DNA of 64,000 nucleotides from Clostridiales bacterium (GTDB taxonomy: Bacteria; Bacillota; Clostridia; Oscillospirales; Oscillospiraceae), in the NCBI GenBank assembly GCA_021202515.1, contig JAJQCW010000068.1, positions 26,489 through 90,488 of the forward strand. Direction: 5' to 3'. The first letter of the stretch is position 1; each line of letters begins with the position of its first letter. The notes beneath the pieces were generated by a model. That model was given only the letters and a program-made list of their open reading frames with translations, did not search any database and was not told the DNA's origin. The position numbers were made by a program, and so were the translations under genes. Below, one piece after another: positions 9,449-19,269 of the stretch.

Positions 9449-11701
9449 ATGACTGATTTCAAACAGTGGGAAGGCTTTGAAGGCCGCATTTGGAAGGAAG
9501 AGGTCAACGTCCGCGACTTCATCCAGAAGAACTACGTCCCCTACGACGGCGACGAGGCGTTCCTCGCCGACCCCACCGAAGCCACCGACAAGCTCTGGGG
9601 CGCGCTCCAGAAGCTCCAGAAGGCCGAGCGCGCCAAGGGCGGCGTGCTGGACTGCGAGACCGAGGTGGTCTCCGGCCTGACCGCCTACGGCCCCGGCTAT
9701 ATCGACGAGTCCCTGAAGGACCTGGAGCAGGTGGTTGGCATCCAGACCGACAAGCCCCTGAAACGGGCCTTCATGCCCTACGGCGGCATCAAGATGGCGG
9801 TCCAGGCCGCCGAGACCTACGGCTACACCGTCAACCCGGAGCTGAAAAAAATCTTCACCCAGTATATGACCACCCACAACGACGCGGTTTTCTCCGCCTA
9901 CACCCCGGAAATGCGCGCCGCCCGGAAAACCCATGTTGTCACCGGCCTGCCCGACACCTACGGCCGGGGCCGCATCGTGGGCGACTACCGCCGCATCGCC
10001 CTCTACGGCATTGACTACCTCATCAAAGAGAAGGAGCGGGACAAGCTGAACTGCGGCTGCGGCAACATGTACGACGAGGTCATCCGCCTGCGGGAGGAAA
10101 TTCAGAAGCAGATCAACGCCCTGAAGGGCATGAAGGAGATGGCCAAGCTCTACGGCTTCGACATCTCCCAGCCCGCCGCCAACGCCAAAGAAGCCTGCCA
10201 GTGGCTGTACTTCGGCTATCTGGCCGCCGTCAAGACCCAGAACGGCGCGGCCATGAGCGTGGGCCGCATCTCCACCTTCCTGGACATCTACTTTGAGCGG
10301 GATCTGAAAAACGGCGTGCTCACCGAGACCGAGGCCCAGGAGATCATCGACCATATGACTATGAAGTTCCGCATGGTCAAGTTCGCCCGTATCCCCTCCT
10401 ACAACCAGCTCTTCTCCGGCGACCCCACCTGGGCCACCCTGGAGGTGGGCGGCATCGGCATGGACGGCCGCAGCATGGTCACCAAGACCGACTACCGCTT
10501 CCTGCACACCCTGGAGAACATGGGCCCCTCCCCGGAACCCAACCTGACGGTGCTCTATTCCTCCCATCTGAATGAGAATTTCAAGCGGTACGCCGCTAAA
10601 ATCTCCGTCAACACCAGCTCCATCCAGTACGAGAACGATGACGTGATGAAACCGGTGTGGGGCGACGACTACTCCATCTGCTGTTGCGTCTCCGCCACCC
10701 AGACCGGCAAGGAGATTCAGTTCTTTGGCGCCCGTGCCAACCTGGGCAAGACCCTGCTCTACGCCATCAACGGCGGCTTCGACGAGAAGCACCGCATCCA
10801 GGTCGGCCCCAAGACCGCGCCCATCACCAGCGAGTACCTGGACTATGACGAGGTCATCGAAAAATACGAGTTCTGGCTGGACTGGCTTGCGGACATCTAC
10901 GTCAACGTGCTGAACCTTATCCACTATATGCACGACAAGTATTACTACGAGGCCAGCCAGATGGCCCTTATCGACACCGACGTGCGCCGCACCTTCGCCA
11001 CCGGCATCGCCGGGTTCTCCCACGTCATCGACTCCCTCAGCGCCATCAAGTATGCCAAGGTGAAGGTCATCCGGGACGAGGACGGCATCTCCAAGGACTT
11101 CGAAATTGAAGGCGACTTCCCCAAGTACGGCAACGACGACGACCGGGCCGACGAGATCGGCATCTGGGTGCTGAAAACCTTCCTGGAGAAGATCAAGCGC
11201 CGCCACACCTACCGGGACAGCGAGCCCACCACCTCCATCCTGACCATCACCTCCAACGTGGTCTATGGCGAGGCCACCGGCGCAATGCCCAACGGCCGCG
11301 CCGCCTACACCCCCTTCGCCCCCGGCGCTTCGCCCTCCTACGGCGCGGAGGAGAACGGCCTGCTGGCCTCCCTGAACAGCGTCGCCAAAATCCCCTATCA
11401 CTGGTCCCTGGACGGCATCTCCAACACCCAGACCATCAACCCCGACGCGCTGGGCCACTCCGCCCAGGAGCGCACCGGCAACCTGGTACAGGTGCTGGAC
11501 GGCTACTTTGACCAGGGCGCTCACCACCTGAACGTCAACGTCTTTGGCAAGGAAAAACTGCTGGACGCTATGGAGCACCCAGAGAAGGAGGAGTACGCCA
11601 ACTTCACCATCCGCGTCTCCGGCTACGCCGTCAAGTTCATCGACCTGACCCGCAAGCAGCAGTTGGACGTCATCGCCCGGACCTGCCACGGTTCGCTGTA
11701 A
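9449..11701 (+). CDS. pflB: Formate C-acetyltransferase (pyruvate formate-lyase)
   Basis: '[29 protein letters not shown]', active-site '[12 protein letters not shown]', glycyl-radical motif '[11 protein letters not shown]'. Confidence 0.97.
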   Translation: MTDFKQWEGFEGRIWKEEVNVRDFIQKNYVPYDGDEAFLADPTEATDKLWGALQKLQKAERAKGGVLDCETEVVSGLTAYGPGYIDESLKDLEQVVGIQTDKPLKRAFMPYGGIKMAVQAAETYGYTVNPELKKIFTQYMTTHNDAVFSAYTPEMRAARKTHVVTGLPDTYGRGRIVGDYRRIALYGIDYLIKEKERDKLNCGCGNMYDEVIRLREEIQKQINALKGMKEMAKLYGFDISQPAANAKEACQWLYFGYLAAVKTQNGAAMSVGRISTFLDIYFERDLKNGVLTETEAQEIIDHMTMKFRMVKFARIPSYNQLFSGDPTWATLEVGGIGMDGRSMVTKTDYRFLHTLENMGPSPEPNLTVLYSSHLNENFKRYAAKISVNTSSIQYENDDVMKPVWGDDYSICCCVSATQTGKEIQFFGARANLGKTLLYAINGGFDEKHRIQVGPKTAPITSEYLDYDEVIEKYEFWLDWLADIYVNVLNLIHYMHDKYYYEASQMALIDTDVRRTFATGIAGFSHVIDSLSAIKYAKVKVIRDEDGISKDFEIEGDFPKYGNDDDRADEIGIWVLKTFLEKIKRRHTYRDSEPTTSILTITSNVVYGEATGAMPNGRAAYTPFAPGASPSYGAEENGLLASLNSVAKIPYHWSLDGISNTQTINPDALGHSAQERTGNLVQVLDGYFDQGAHHLNVNVFGKEKLLDAMEHPEKEEYANFTIRVSGYAVKFIDLTRKQQLDVIARTCHGSL

Positions 11702-11744
11702 GATTATTTGAGTATCCCCGCTTACGTTCTTTGCTCAAAACCCT

Positions 11745-11857
11745 TCCGTCGCGGCTTGCGCCGCGCCGCCTCCCCTTTCAGGGGAGGTGGACCATGCGAA
11801 GCATGGTGGAGGGGTTTTCGCCCAAAATCACCGACACGGCTGATTCAGAGGAATATA
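11745..11857. repeat. Family A MITE-like repeat between pflB and pflA
   Basis: GTCGCGGCTTGCGCCGCG + CCTCCCCTTTCAGGGGAGG + ACCATGCGAAGCATGGT + GGAGGGG; right end CGGCTGATTCAGAGGAATA. Confidence 0.75.
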
Positions 11858-11930
11858 CAACAGATTACACCCCCCGCAGAGGTGCATTTCGCGCCTCTGC
11901 GCCTATCTATTTTTGAGAGGAATCCTTTCT

Positions 11931-12680
11931 ATGGCAATCGACCCGCAAACCATCGGTCACGTTCACTCGTTAGAAACCTTCGGCCTGGTAGACGGCCCCG
12001 GCGTGCGTTTTGTGGTCTTTTTGCAGGGCTGCCGGATGCGCTGCCAGTACTGCCACAACCCGGAGACCTGGGCCGCCAGTGGCGGCACGGAGTGGACGGC
12101 ACAGGCGCTATTCCAGCGGGTGTGGCGTTACCGGAACTACTGGGGCAAACAGGGAGGCGTCACCGTCAGCGGCGGCGAGCCGCTGCTGCAACTGGACTTT
12201 CTCACCGCGTTTTTCACCCTGGCAAAAGAAAAAGAGGTCCACACGGTACTGGACACCGCAGGGAACCCTTTCACCAGAGAGGAACCGTTTTTCAGCCGGT
12301 TCCAGCGATTGATGGAGGTCACAGACCTGGTCATGCTGGACCTGAAACACACCGACCCCGCCGCTCACAAATCTCTGACCGGCTGGGACAACGGCAACAT
12401 CCTGGACATGGCCCGGTATCTCTCCGACGCCGGCAAGCCCATGTGGGTGCGGCGGGTGCTGGTGCCCGGCCTGACCGACGAGGCGGCAGAACTGTCCCGG
12501 CTCAAAGCCTTCCTGGACAGCCTGCACAACGTAGAGCGGGTGGAAATTTTGCCCTACCACACCCTGGGCGCCTTCAAGTGGGACAACCTGGGTATCCCCT
12601 ACCCGCTGGAGGGCGTTCCCACCCCCACCGGGGAACAGGTGGCTCAGGCGGAGGCGCTGTTGGGCATCCCAAAGAACTGA
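11931..12680 (+). CDS. pflA: Pyruvate formate-lyase-activating enzyme (radical SAM)
   Basis: CxxxCxxC 'GCRMRCQYCHNPETW'; directly downstream of pflB. Confidence 0.95.
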   Translation: MAIDPQTIGHVHSLETFGLVDGPGVRFVVFLQGCRMRCQYCHNPETWAASGGTEWTAQALFQRVWRYRNYWGKQGGVTVSGGEPLLQLDFLTAFFTLAKEKEVHTVLDTAGNPFTREEPFFSRFQRLMEVTDLVMLDLKHTDPAAHKSLTGWDNGNILDMARYLSDAGKPMWVRRVLVPGLTDEAAELSRLKAFLDSLHNVERVEILPYHTLGAFKWDNLGIPYPLEGVPTPTGEQVAQAEALLGIPKN

Positions 12681-12755
12681 CCCGCCGAACCTTCCCATGG
12701 AACGCAGAAACCCCCATCCGCTGTGGATGGGGGTCATTTCTGTTCCGGATGGGCA

Positions 12756-13835
12756 TTAAAACACCGTCTCCTGCCCGTAGCACCGGGCGGGCAGCACGCC
12801 GCTCAGCTCGGTGAGGACCTGGTTGTAGTTCTGGGTCGGGTCGAAGATGCTCTCGTCCCGGAGCAGGTCGCGCTGGGAGGGTGGACACAGCGGCAGGGAC
12901 AGGGTGACTGCCGTCCCCGCCCCGGCGGGGGCCAGCAGCAGCGTCCCGCCGAAGAAGTGGGCGATCCGGCGGCAGATGGGCAGACCCAGCCCGAAGCCCT
13001 CCGGCAAACCATCGGCCAGGAACCGGTCCGCCTCCGGCGCAAAGACCCGCTCCAGCTTCTCCGGGGGAATACCTCCGGCGCTGTCCGCCAGGGTCAGCAC
13101 CGCCCGGTCCCCCGCGACACGCAGGGTCAGCACCAGTTCGCCTTTTTGTCCCAGGGCGTTGGCGGTCAGGTTGTAGAGCAGTCTGCGCAGCAGGTACTCG
13201 TTGACCCACACCGTCGCGCTGGCCGCTTCCTCCCGGTAGACGAAGCGGCAGCCGATCTGCCGGAGCAGGTGGTCCAGGAGATGCTCCAGCTCCCGGCAAA
13301 ATCCCGCCAGCTCCAGAGGGGCGGAGGGGTAGAGGATGGCCAGGTCGTCGTCGCTCTGGCTGTAAAAATCCAAATCGTCCACCAGCCGGAGCAGCTTGTG
13401 CTGGCTGTGGTTCAGATAGGAGATCCACTTCTCGTTGCGGTGCTGCTCTGTCTCCACCAGGGTGTCTTGCAGCGTCTCGATGGAGGCGTTCAGCGGCCCC
13501 AACAGCCGCCGAAGCTGCACAGCCAACTCCCGCACCCGTTGCGTGGAAAATTTCCCATCCTCGGCCCGCTGGAACAGGCAGAGGGTGCCGTCGTCTCCCA
13601 GCCCCCGGCTGCGGACGGTCCAGCGCTCTCCGCCCATGGTCAGCTCCGCTAAAACGCCGTCCCCATCGGGCAGCCCGTCGGGCGCAGGCGCGCCCTCCGT
13701 CAACGGAACGGCGCAGGCGTGAAAAAGGGCCTGAGCCGCCGGATTCCAGTATTTGATTTTTTTGTCCTTTACCAGCAGCACCGGCTGGGATACACCATCA
13801 AAATAGGCGTTCCCAGACAAGGTAAACTCGCCCAT
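12756..13835 (-). CDS. Sensor histidine kinase-like protein with HATPase domain
   Basis: N box 'LLRRLLYNLTANALGQ', G1 'LADSAGGIPPEKL', G2 'GFGLGLPICRRIA'; start chosen at MGEFTL with GGAGAAAGG RBS. Confidence 0.75.
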   Translation of the reverse strand: MGEFTLSGNAYFDGVSQPVLLVKDKKIKYWNPAAQALFHACAVPLTEGAPAPDGLPDGDGVLAELTMGGERWTVRSRGLGDDGTLCLFQRAEDGKFSTQRVRELAVQLRRLLGPLNASIETLQDTLVETEQHRNEKWISYLNHSQHKLLRLVDDLDFYSQSDDDLAILYPSAPLELAGFCRELEHLLDHLLRQIGCRFVYREEAASATVWVNEYLLRRLLYNLTANALGQKGELVLTLRVAGDRAVLTLADSAGGIPPEKLERVFAPEADRFLADGLPEGFGLGLPICRRIAHFFGGTLLLAPAGAGTAVTLSLPLCPPSQRDLLRDESIFDPTQNYNQVLTELSGVLPARCYGQETVF

Positions 13836-13950
13836 ACCTTTCTCCACTCTCCAACCTGATTGCAGTTTCCTTTTGAATGGAGCAACGCACCATTCGAGGC
13901 CGTCAAACCTACGGAACTTATTTTGAAATGCGCGAAAAACCTTTTGTATC

Positions 13951-14021
13951 TTGTAGGGGCGGCCCGTGGCCGCCCGGAGAGCCATCTTCTTTCCCAGGGC
14001 GGCCGAGGGCCGCCCCTACAA
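13951..14021. repeat. Family B palindromic repeat (TTGTAGGGGCGGCCC...GGGCCGCCCCTACAA)
   Basis: 15-bp perfect terminal inverted repeats; recurs at 57193-57262 and 60305-60374, half copy at 26243-26268. Confidence 0.85.
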
Positions 14022-14361
14022 AGAAAGAAGGAAATAACACACAAGAAACAGACCGTTTTTCACGACCCCAGCAAAACGGATTTTCCACGCCACGCCGCCT
14101 TAGCTTGCCCCAAAAGGCGGCTGGCGCTTCCTTTTTCACTAGTATACCAAAACATGGCGCGGCAAACAAGAATTTTGTCGAAAAGTGTCAGCATAATTTT
14201 GTGAAAAAAATAACAATGTCCCTCTTCCCATTTCACGCCGACTGCGTTATAATGGAATGGACGACAATGGGCCGCCCCAGTATCCTATGACGGGCCGGCC
14301 CCACCGGTCACCGGCGAACACAGAACAGGATTTCATATTCCATCAGCAGGAGGTTTCTCTT

Positions 14362-15702
14362 ATGGATTATCAGGCACTTTATCAGAGCAAGCTGACCACG
14401 GCGGACGAGGCGGTCAAGTGCGTCCGCAGCGGCGACTGGGTGGACTACGGCTGGACCGTCACCACCCCCGTGGCGCTGGACAAGGCCATGGCCAAACGCA
14501 TGGACCAGTTGGAGGACATCAACTTCCGGGGCGGCATCCTCATGTGGGAGCCGGAGATCTTCAAAATCGACGACCCCGCCAGCCGCCTGACCTGGAACAG
14601 TTGGCACATGGGCGGCATCGAGCGCAAGGCGGTCAACAAGGGCTTCGCCTTCTACGCCCCCATCCGTTACTCCGAGCTGCCCCGCTACAACCGGGAACTG
14701 GACTGCCCCAGCCGGGTGGCCATGTTCCAGGTCTCCCCCATGGATGAGCACGGTTATTTCAGCTTCGGCCCCAGCGCCTCCCACATGGCGGCGGTCTGCG
14801 AGCGGGCGGAGGTCATCATCGTGGAGGTCAACCAGAATATGCCCCGGTGCCTGGGCGGGTTCCAGGAGGGCATCCACATCTCTCAGGTCAGCATGGTAGT
14901 CGAGGGGGACAACCCTCCCATCGCTGAGATGGGCTCCGCCGCCGCCACCCCCGTGGACGAGGCCGTGGCAAAGCTCATCGTCAATGAGATCCCCAACGGG
15001 GCCTGTCTCCAGCTCGGTATCGGCGGTATGCCCAACGCCGTGGGTTCCCTCATCGCCAAGTCCGACTTGAAGGACCTGGGCGTTCACACCGAGATGTACG
15101 TGGACGGCTTTGTGGACATCGCCAAGGCGGGCAAGATCACCGGCGCACGGAAGCCCATCGACAAGGGCCGCCAGGTCTACGCCTTCGGCGCGGGCACCAA
15201 GAAGCTCTACGACTACCTGGACAACAACCCCACCTGTATGTCCGCCCCGGTGGATTACACCAACGACGTGCGCACCATTTCCGCCATCGACAACTTCATC
15301 AGCATCAACAACGCCGTGGACATCGACCTTTACGGCCAGGTGAACGCCGAGTCCGCCGGCATCAAGCCCATCTCCGGCGCGGGCGGACAGTTGGACTTCG
15401 TGCTGGGCGCGTACCTCTCCAAGGGCGGCAAGAGCTTCATCTGCATGTCTTCTACCTTCAAGAGCCGGGACGGGGTGCTGCACAGCCGCATCAAGCCCAC
15501 CCTGGACAACGGCTCCATCGTCACCGACACCCGCGCCAACACCATGTATGTGGTCACGGAATACGGCCTGGTCAATTTGAAGGGCCTGTCCTCCTGGCAG
15601 CGGGCCGAGGCGCTGATCTCCATCGCCCACCCCGACTTCCGGGACGAGCTGATCGCCAGCGCGGAGAAAATGCACATCTGGAAGCGCAGCAACCGCCGCT
15701 GA
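14362..15702 (+). CDS. Butyryl-CoA:acetate CoA-transferase / 4-hydroxybutyrate CoA-transferase family
   Basis: '[43 protein letters not shown]' and C-terminal '[28 protein letters not shown]'. Confidence 0.9.
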   Translation: MDYQALYQSKLTTADEAVKCVRSGDWVDYGWTVTTPVALDKAMAKRMDQLEDINFRGGILMWEPEIFKIDDPASRLTWNSWHMGGIERKAVNKGFAFYAPIRYSELPRYNRELDCPSRVAMFQVSPMDEHGYFSFGPSASHMAAVCERAEVIIVEVNQNMPRCLGGFQEGIHISQVSMVVEGDNPPIAEMGSAAATPVDEAVAKLIVNEIPNGACLQLGIGGMPNAVGSLIAKSDLKDLGVHTEMYVDGFVDIAKAGKITGARKPIDKGRQVYAFGAGTKKLYDYLDNNPTCMSAPVDYTNDVRTISAIDNFISINNAVDIDLYGQVNAESAGIKPISGAGGQLDFVLGAYLSKGGKSFICMSSTFKSRDGVLHSRIKPTLDNGSIVTDTRANTMYVVTEYGLVNLKGLSSWQRAEALISIAHPDFRDELIASAEKMHIWKRSNRR

Positions 15703-15723
15703 TGGTATCACATTGAGTTTTAA

Positions 15724-15751
15724 GGGGACGCGCCCGGCGCGTCCCCTTTTT
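15724..15751 (+). terminator. Intrinsic terminator after CoA-transferase gene
   Basis: GGGGACGCGCCCGGCGCGTCCCC followed by TTTTT. Confidence 0.8.
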
Positions 15752-15767
15752 GTGGGCTGTAAGACGC

Positions 15768-15868
15768 GAAACCCCTCCGCCACCGCCTAAAGGCGGTGGC
15801 CCTCCTCCCCTTTCAGGGCAGGGAGCGCAGCGGAAGTGCCGCTTGACGGCGGAGGCAAGAGGGGTAGA
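15768..15868. repeat. Family A core, inverted orientation
   Basis: ACCCCTCCGCCACCGCCTAAAGGCGGTGGCCCTCCTCCCC...GGCGGAGGCAAGAGGGG. Confidence 0.75.
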
Positions 15869-15959
15869 CGGTTACGGAACAACCGTTTTTAAGACAAACA
15901 TCTGCTTTGTTGACGGGAAATACACATCTGTCAATGTACATTTCCCGTCAAACCGGCAG

Positions 15960-15988
15960 TTGACAGTTTATATGTTATGATATATAAT
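15960..15988 (+). promoter_or_regulatory. Consensus promoter for T-box/proS transcript
   Basis: TTGACA, 17 nt, TATAAT. Confidence 0.7.
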
Positions 15989-15995
15989 ACAAATA

Positions 15996-16375
15996 AAATT
16001 TTGACAGGCTGTGACGAAGAACAGTAGGCGTTTTCCAGCGGCAAAGAGAGGGGCTGGACGGTGCGAGGCCCTCCAACGGGACGCCGAACCCACTTCTGAG
16101 CCACGCGGCACAGGGGCAGACCGCCCGGAAGCCGCGCCGGGCGCGCCCGTTACAGCGCGAGGGTAAAGAGCTTTATTGGTTTTCCTTTGTATCAGCCCAT
16201 TTGATGAGCTGCCAGCCAAAAGCCAGGCACTAACAGCTAAGAGCTAAAAAGCCGACAGGCTTTTACCCACAGAGGCTCTCACCGCGAGGCGGGGGCAAAC
16301 GCAAGGTGGTACCGCGGGACATTCGCTCCCGTCCTTCGAGGACGGCAGAGGATGTCCTATTTTGTTACCGAAAAC
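15996..16375 (+). ncRNA. T-box leader upstream of proS
   Basis: T-box core AAGGTGGTACCGCGGG followed by antiterminator/terminator region (GTCCTTCGAGGAC), directly upstream of a tRNA synthetase gene. Confidence 0.85.
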
Positions 16376-16414
16376 CCCGTATTTTCGGGGAACAGAGGAA
16401 AGGATGAACGAGAA

Positions 16415-17854
16415 ATGGCGAAAAACAAGAAACAGGTGAAGGCGATCACCTCCATGAGCGAGGACTTCGCCCAGTGGTATACGGACATCTGCCTGAAAGC
16501 GGAGCTGGTGGACTACGCCAGCGTCAAGGGCTTTATGATCATGCGGCCCTACGGCTACGCCATCTGGGAGAACATGACCAACATCCTGGACGGAAAGTTC
16601 AAAGAGACCGGCCACCAGAACGTGGCTATGCCGGTGCTGATCCCCGAAAGCCTGCTGAAAAAAGAAGGCGAGCTGGTGGAGGGCTTCGCGCCGGAGGCCG
16701 CCTGGGTCACCATGGGCGGCAGCGACAAGCTGGAGGAGCGGATGGCGATTCGCCCCACCTCCGAAACCATGTTCTGCGACCACTGGGCGCACACCCTCCA
16801 CTCCTGGCGGGAGCTGCCCATGCTCTATAACCAGTGGTGCAGCGTGGTGCGCTGGGAGAAGAGCACCCGCCCCTTCCTGCGCTCCCGTGAGTTCTGGTGG
16901 CAGGAGGGTCACACCATCCACGAGACTGCCGCCGAGGCCGAGGCCGAGACCGAGCAGCAGCTCAACTGCTACGCCGACTTCTGCCGGGACGCCCTGGCCA
17001 TGCCCGTGCTGAAAGGCCGCAAGACGGACAAGGAGAAGTTCGCCGGGGCCGAGGCCACTTACACCATCGAGGCCATGATGAAGGACGGCAAAGCCCTCCA
17101 GTCCGGCACCAGCCACTATTTCGGGGACAAGTTCTCCCGGGCCTACGACGTGACCTTCACCGGGCGGGACAACACCCTGCAATACCCCTATCAGACCTCC
17201 TGGGGCGCGTCTACCCGGCTCATCGGCGCGGTCATCATGACCCACGGCGACGACAACGGCCTGGTGCTGCCGCCTGCCATCGCTCCCATCCAGGTGGTGG
17301 TCATCCCCGTGGCCCAGCACAAGGAGGGCGTGCTGGACGCCGCCTATGCCCTGGAGCAGCGCATCAAGGCCCTGGGCCTGCGGGTGAAAACCGATGATTC
17401 CGACCAGTCCAACGGCTGGAAGTACGCCGAGTACGAGATGAAGGGCGTTCCCCTGCGGGTTGAGATCGGTCCCAAGGACATGGAAAAGAACCAGTGCGTC
17501 ATCGCCCGGCGGGACACCGGCGAGAAGTACTTCGTCCCCCTGGAGCAGTTGGAGGAGAAGGTACAGGCCCTGCTCACCGAGGTCCACGACAACCTGTATG
17601 AATCCGCCAAAAAGCGGCTGGAGGAGAACACCTTCGCCTTCACCAAGGTGGAGGACGTGAAGGCCGCCATGGAGAAGCACACCTGCTTCGCCAAGACCAT
17701 GTGGTGCGGCGATGAAGCCTGTGAGATCGCCATGAAGGAGCTGGCGGGCGTGTCCAGCCGTTGTATCCCCTTCGAGCAGGAGCATCTGGGGGATGTCTGC
17801 CCCGTCTGCGGCAAACCCGCCAAGAAGATGGTGGTCTGGGGCGTGGCGTATTAA
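16415..17854 (+). CDS. proS: Prolyl-tRNA synthetase
   Basis: 'AIRPTSETMFCDHWAHTLHSWRELPMLYNQWCSVVRWEKSTRPFLRSREFWWQEGHT' is ProRS class II motif 2 region. Confidence 0.96.
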   Translation: MAKNKKQVKAITSMSEDFAQWYTDICLKAELVDYASVKGFMIMRPYGYAIWENMTNILDGKFKETGHQNVAMPVLIPESLLKKEGELVEGFAPEAAWVTMGGSDKLEERMAIRPTSETMFCDHWAHTLHSWRELPMLYNQWCSVVRWEKSTRPFLRSREFWWQEGHTIHETAAEAEAETEQQLNCYADFCRDALAMPVLKGRKTDKEKFAGAEATYTIEAMMKDGKALQSGTSHYFGDKFSRAYDVTFTGRDNTLQYPYQTSWGASTRLIGAVIMTHGDDNGLVLPPAIAPIQVVVIPVAQHKEGVLDAAYALEQRIKALGLRVKTDDSDQSNGWKYAEYEMKGVPLRVEIGPKDMEKNQCVIARRDTGEKYFVPLEQLEEKVQALLTEVHDNLYESAKKRLEENTFAFTKVEDVKAAMEKHTCFAKTMWCGDEACEIAMKELAGVSSRCIPFEQEHLGDVCPVCGKPAKKMVVWGVAY

Positions 17855-17885
17855 TTTGCAATTTGCAATGAGCAATGTGCAATTC
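17852..17885. repeat. 7-bp-periodic repeat
   Basis: TTAATTTGCAATTTGCAATGAGCAATGTGCAATT immediately at proS stop. Confidence 0.8.
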
Positions 17886-17963
17886 TGCGAGGGCGGAACG
17901 CTCTGCTCCTCTGCGGAGCGCACAGCTAACCCCTGCGAAATCACTTATTAAATCACAAAAACA

Positions 17964-17998
17964 AGGCGTCCTGTGGAAAACTCCACGGGACGCCTGAT
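17964..17998. terminator. Hairpin (AGGCGTCCTGTGGAAAACTCCACGGGACGCCT), probable terminator
   Basis: Inverted repeat followed by T-rich tract; a related hairpin occurs at 3742-3786. Confidence 0.6.
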
Positions 17999-18069
17999 TT
18001 TATCGTTTTTTTGTATACGGCCATGTGCAAATCTGCCATATGCAGAGAGCGACCAGTGTTCCCGCTGAT

Positions 18070-18098
18070 TCATTGCACATTGCTAATTGCTAATTGCC
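18070..18098. repeat. 7-bp-periodic repeat
   Basis: TCATTGCACATTGCTAATTGCTAATTGCC spans rfbB stop. Confidence 0.8.
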
Positions 18099-19129
18099 TT
18101 CAGCCGCTCCCCGTACATCTCCTCATAGTACCGCTGATAATTCCCGGAGAGGATATGCTCCCACCAGGGCCGGTTGTCCAGATACCACTGGATGGTTTTC
18201 TGGATGCCGTCGGCAAACTTCGTCTCCGGCAGCCAGCCCAGTTCCTTGTGGATCTTGGTGGGGTCGATGGCGTAACGCATATCGTGGCCCTTCCGGTCCT
18301 CCACGTGGACGATGAGGCTCTCCGGCTTGCCCAGGGCCTTGCAGATGAGCTTCACGATGTCGATGTTCCGCATTTCGTTGTGGCCGCCCACGTTGTAGAC
18401 CTCGCCCACCCTGCCGTTGTGGATAATGAGGTCGATGGCCCGGCAGTGGTCCTCCACGTAGAGCCAATCCCGGACGTTTTTGCCCTCGCCGTAGACGGGC
18501 AGGGGCTTGTCGTTCAGTGCGTTGGCGATCATCAGGGGGATGAGCTTCTCCGGGAAATGATACGGCCCGTAGTTATTGGAGCAGCGACTGATGGTCACAG
18601 GCAGGCCATAGGTGCGGTGATAGGCCATGACCAGCAGGTCCGCCGAGGCTTTGGAGGCGGAATAGGGGCTGGAGGTGTGGAGGGGGGTCTCCTCGGTGAA
18701 GAACAGGTCGGGCCGGTCCAGGGGCAGGTCGCCATAGACCTCGTCAGTGGAGACCTGGTGGTAGCGGCCAATGCCGTACTTGTTGCAGGCGTCCAGCAGA
18801 ACGCCGGTGCCGATGACGTTGGTCTCCAAAAAGACGGAGGGGTTCTCGATAGAGCGGTCCACATGGCTCTCAGCGGCGAAGTTCACCACCACGTCGGGGT
18901 GCTCCTCCTCAAACAGGCGGTACACCGCCGCCCGGTCGGTGATGGAGTCTTTGACAAAACGGAAATTGGGGTTGTCCATCACCGGGGCCAGAGTCTCCAG
19001 GTTGCCGGCGTAGGTCAGGCAGTCCAGGCAGACGATGCGGTAGTCCGGATGAGTTTTCAGCATATAGTGGACAAAGTTGCCGCCGATGAAGCCTGCGCCG
19101 CCGGTGACAATAATGGTTTTGGTGGTCAT
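18083..19129 (-). CDS. rfbB: dTDP-glucose 4,6-dehydratase
   Basis: 'MTTKTIIVTGGAGFIGGNFVHYM', YxxxK 'YSASKASADLLV'. Confidence 0.93.
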   Translation of the reverse strand: MTTKTIIVTGGAGFIGGNFVHYMLKTHPDYRIVCLDCLTYAGNLETLAPVMDNPNFRFVKDSITDRAAVYRLFEEEHPDVVVNFAAESHVDRSIENPSVFLETNVIGTGVLLDACNKYGIGRYHQVSTDEVYGDLPLDRPDLFFTEETPLHTSSPYSASKASADLLVMAYHRTYGLPVTISRCSNNYGPYHFPEKLIPLMIANALNDKPLPVYGEGKNVRDWLYVEDHCRAIDLIIHNGRVGEVYNVGGHNEMRNIDIVKLICKALGKPESLIVHVEDRKGHDMRYAIDPTKIHKELGWLPETKFADGIQKTIQWYLDNRPWWEHILSGNYQRYYEEMYGERLKAISN

Positions 19130-19269
19130 AAAATTCCCCTTCCCTGGCGGACAGCCTCCTGGGGGCAACCCCTGTTAAAGTCCAGCTTGCCTGCGTCCGC
19201 CGCGATTTCTTTCTGACAGGGCATATTTTACAATAGAACGGCCTGTCTGTCAACGAGAACGCAGACGTT

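Noticed and set aside
9410-11689. 759 aa minus-strand ORF opposite pflB
   Set aside because: Antisense shadow ORF of a GC-rich, highly conserved gene; Val/Gly/Asp-rich composition with no recognisable domain.
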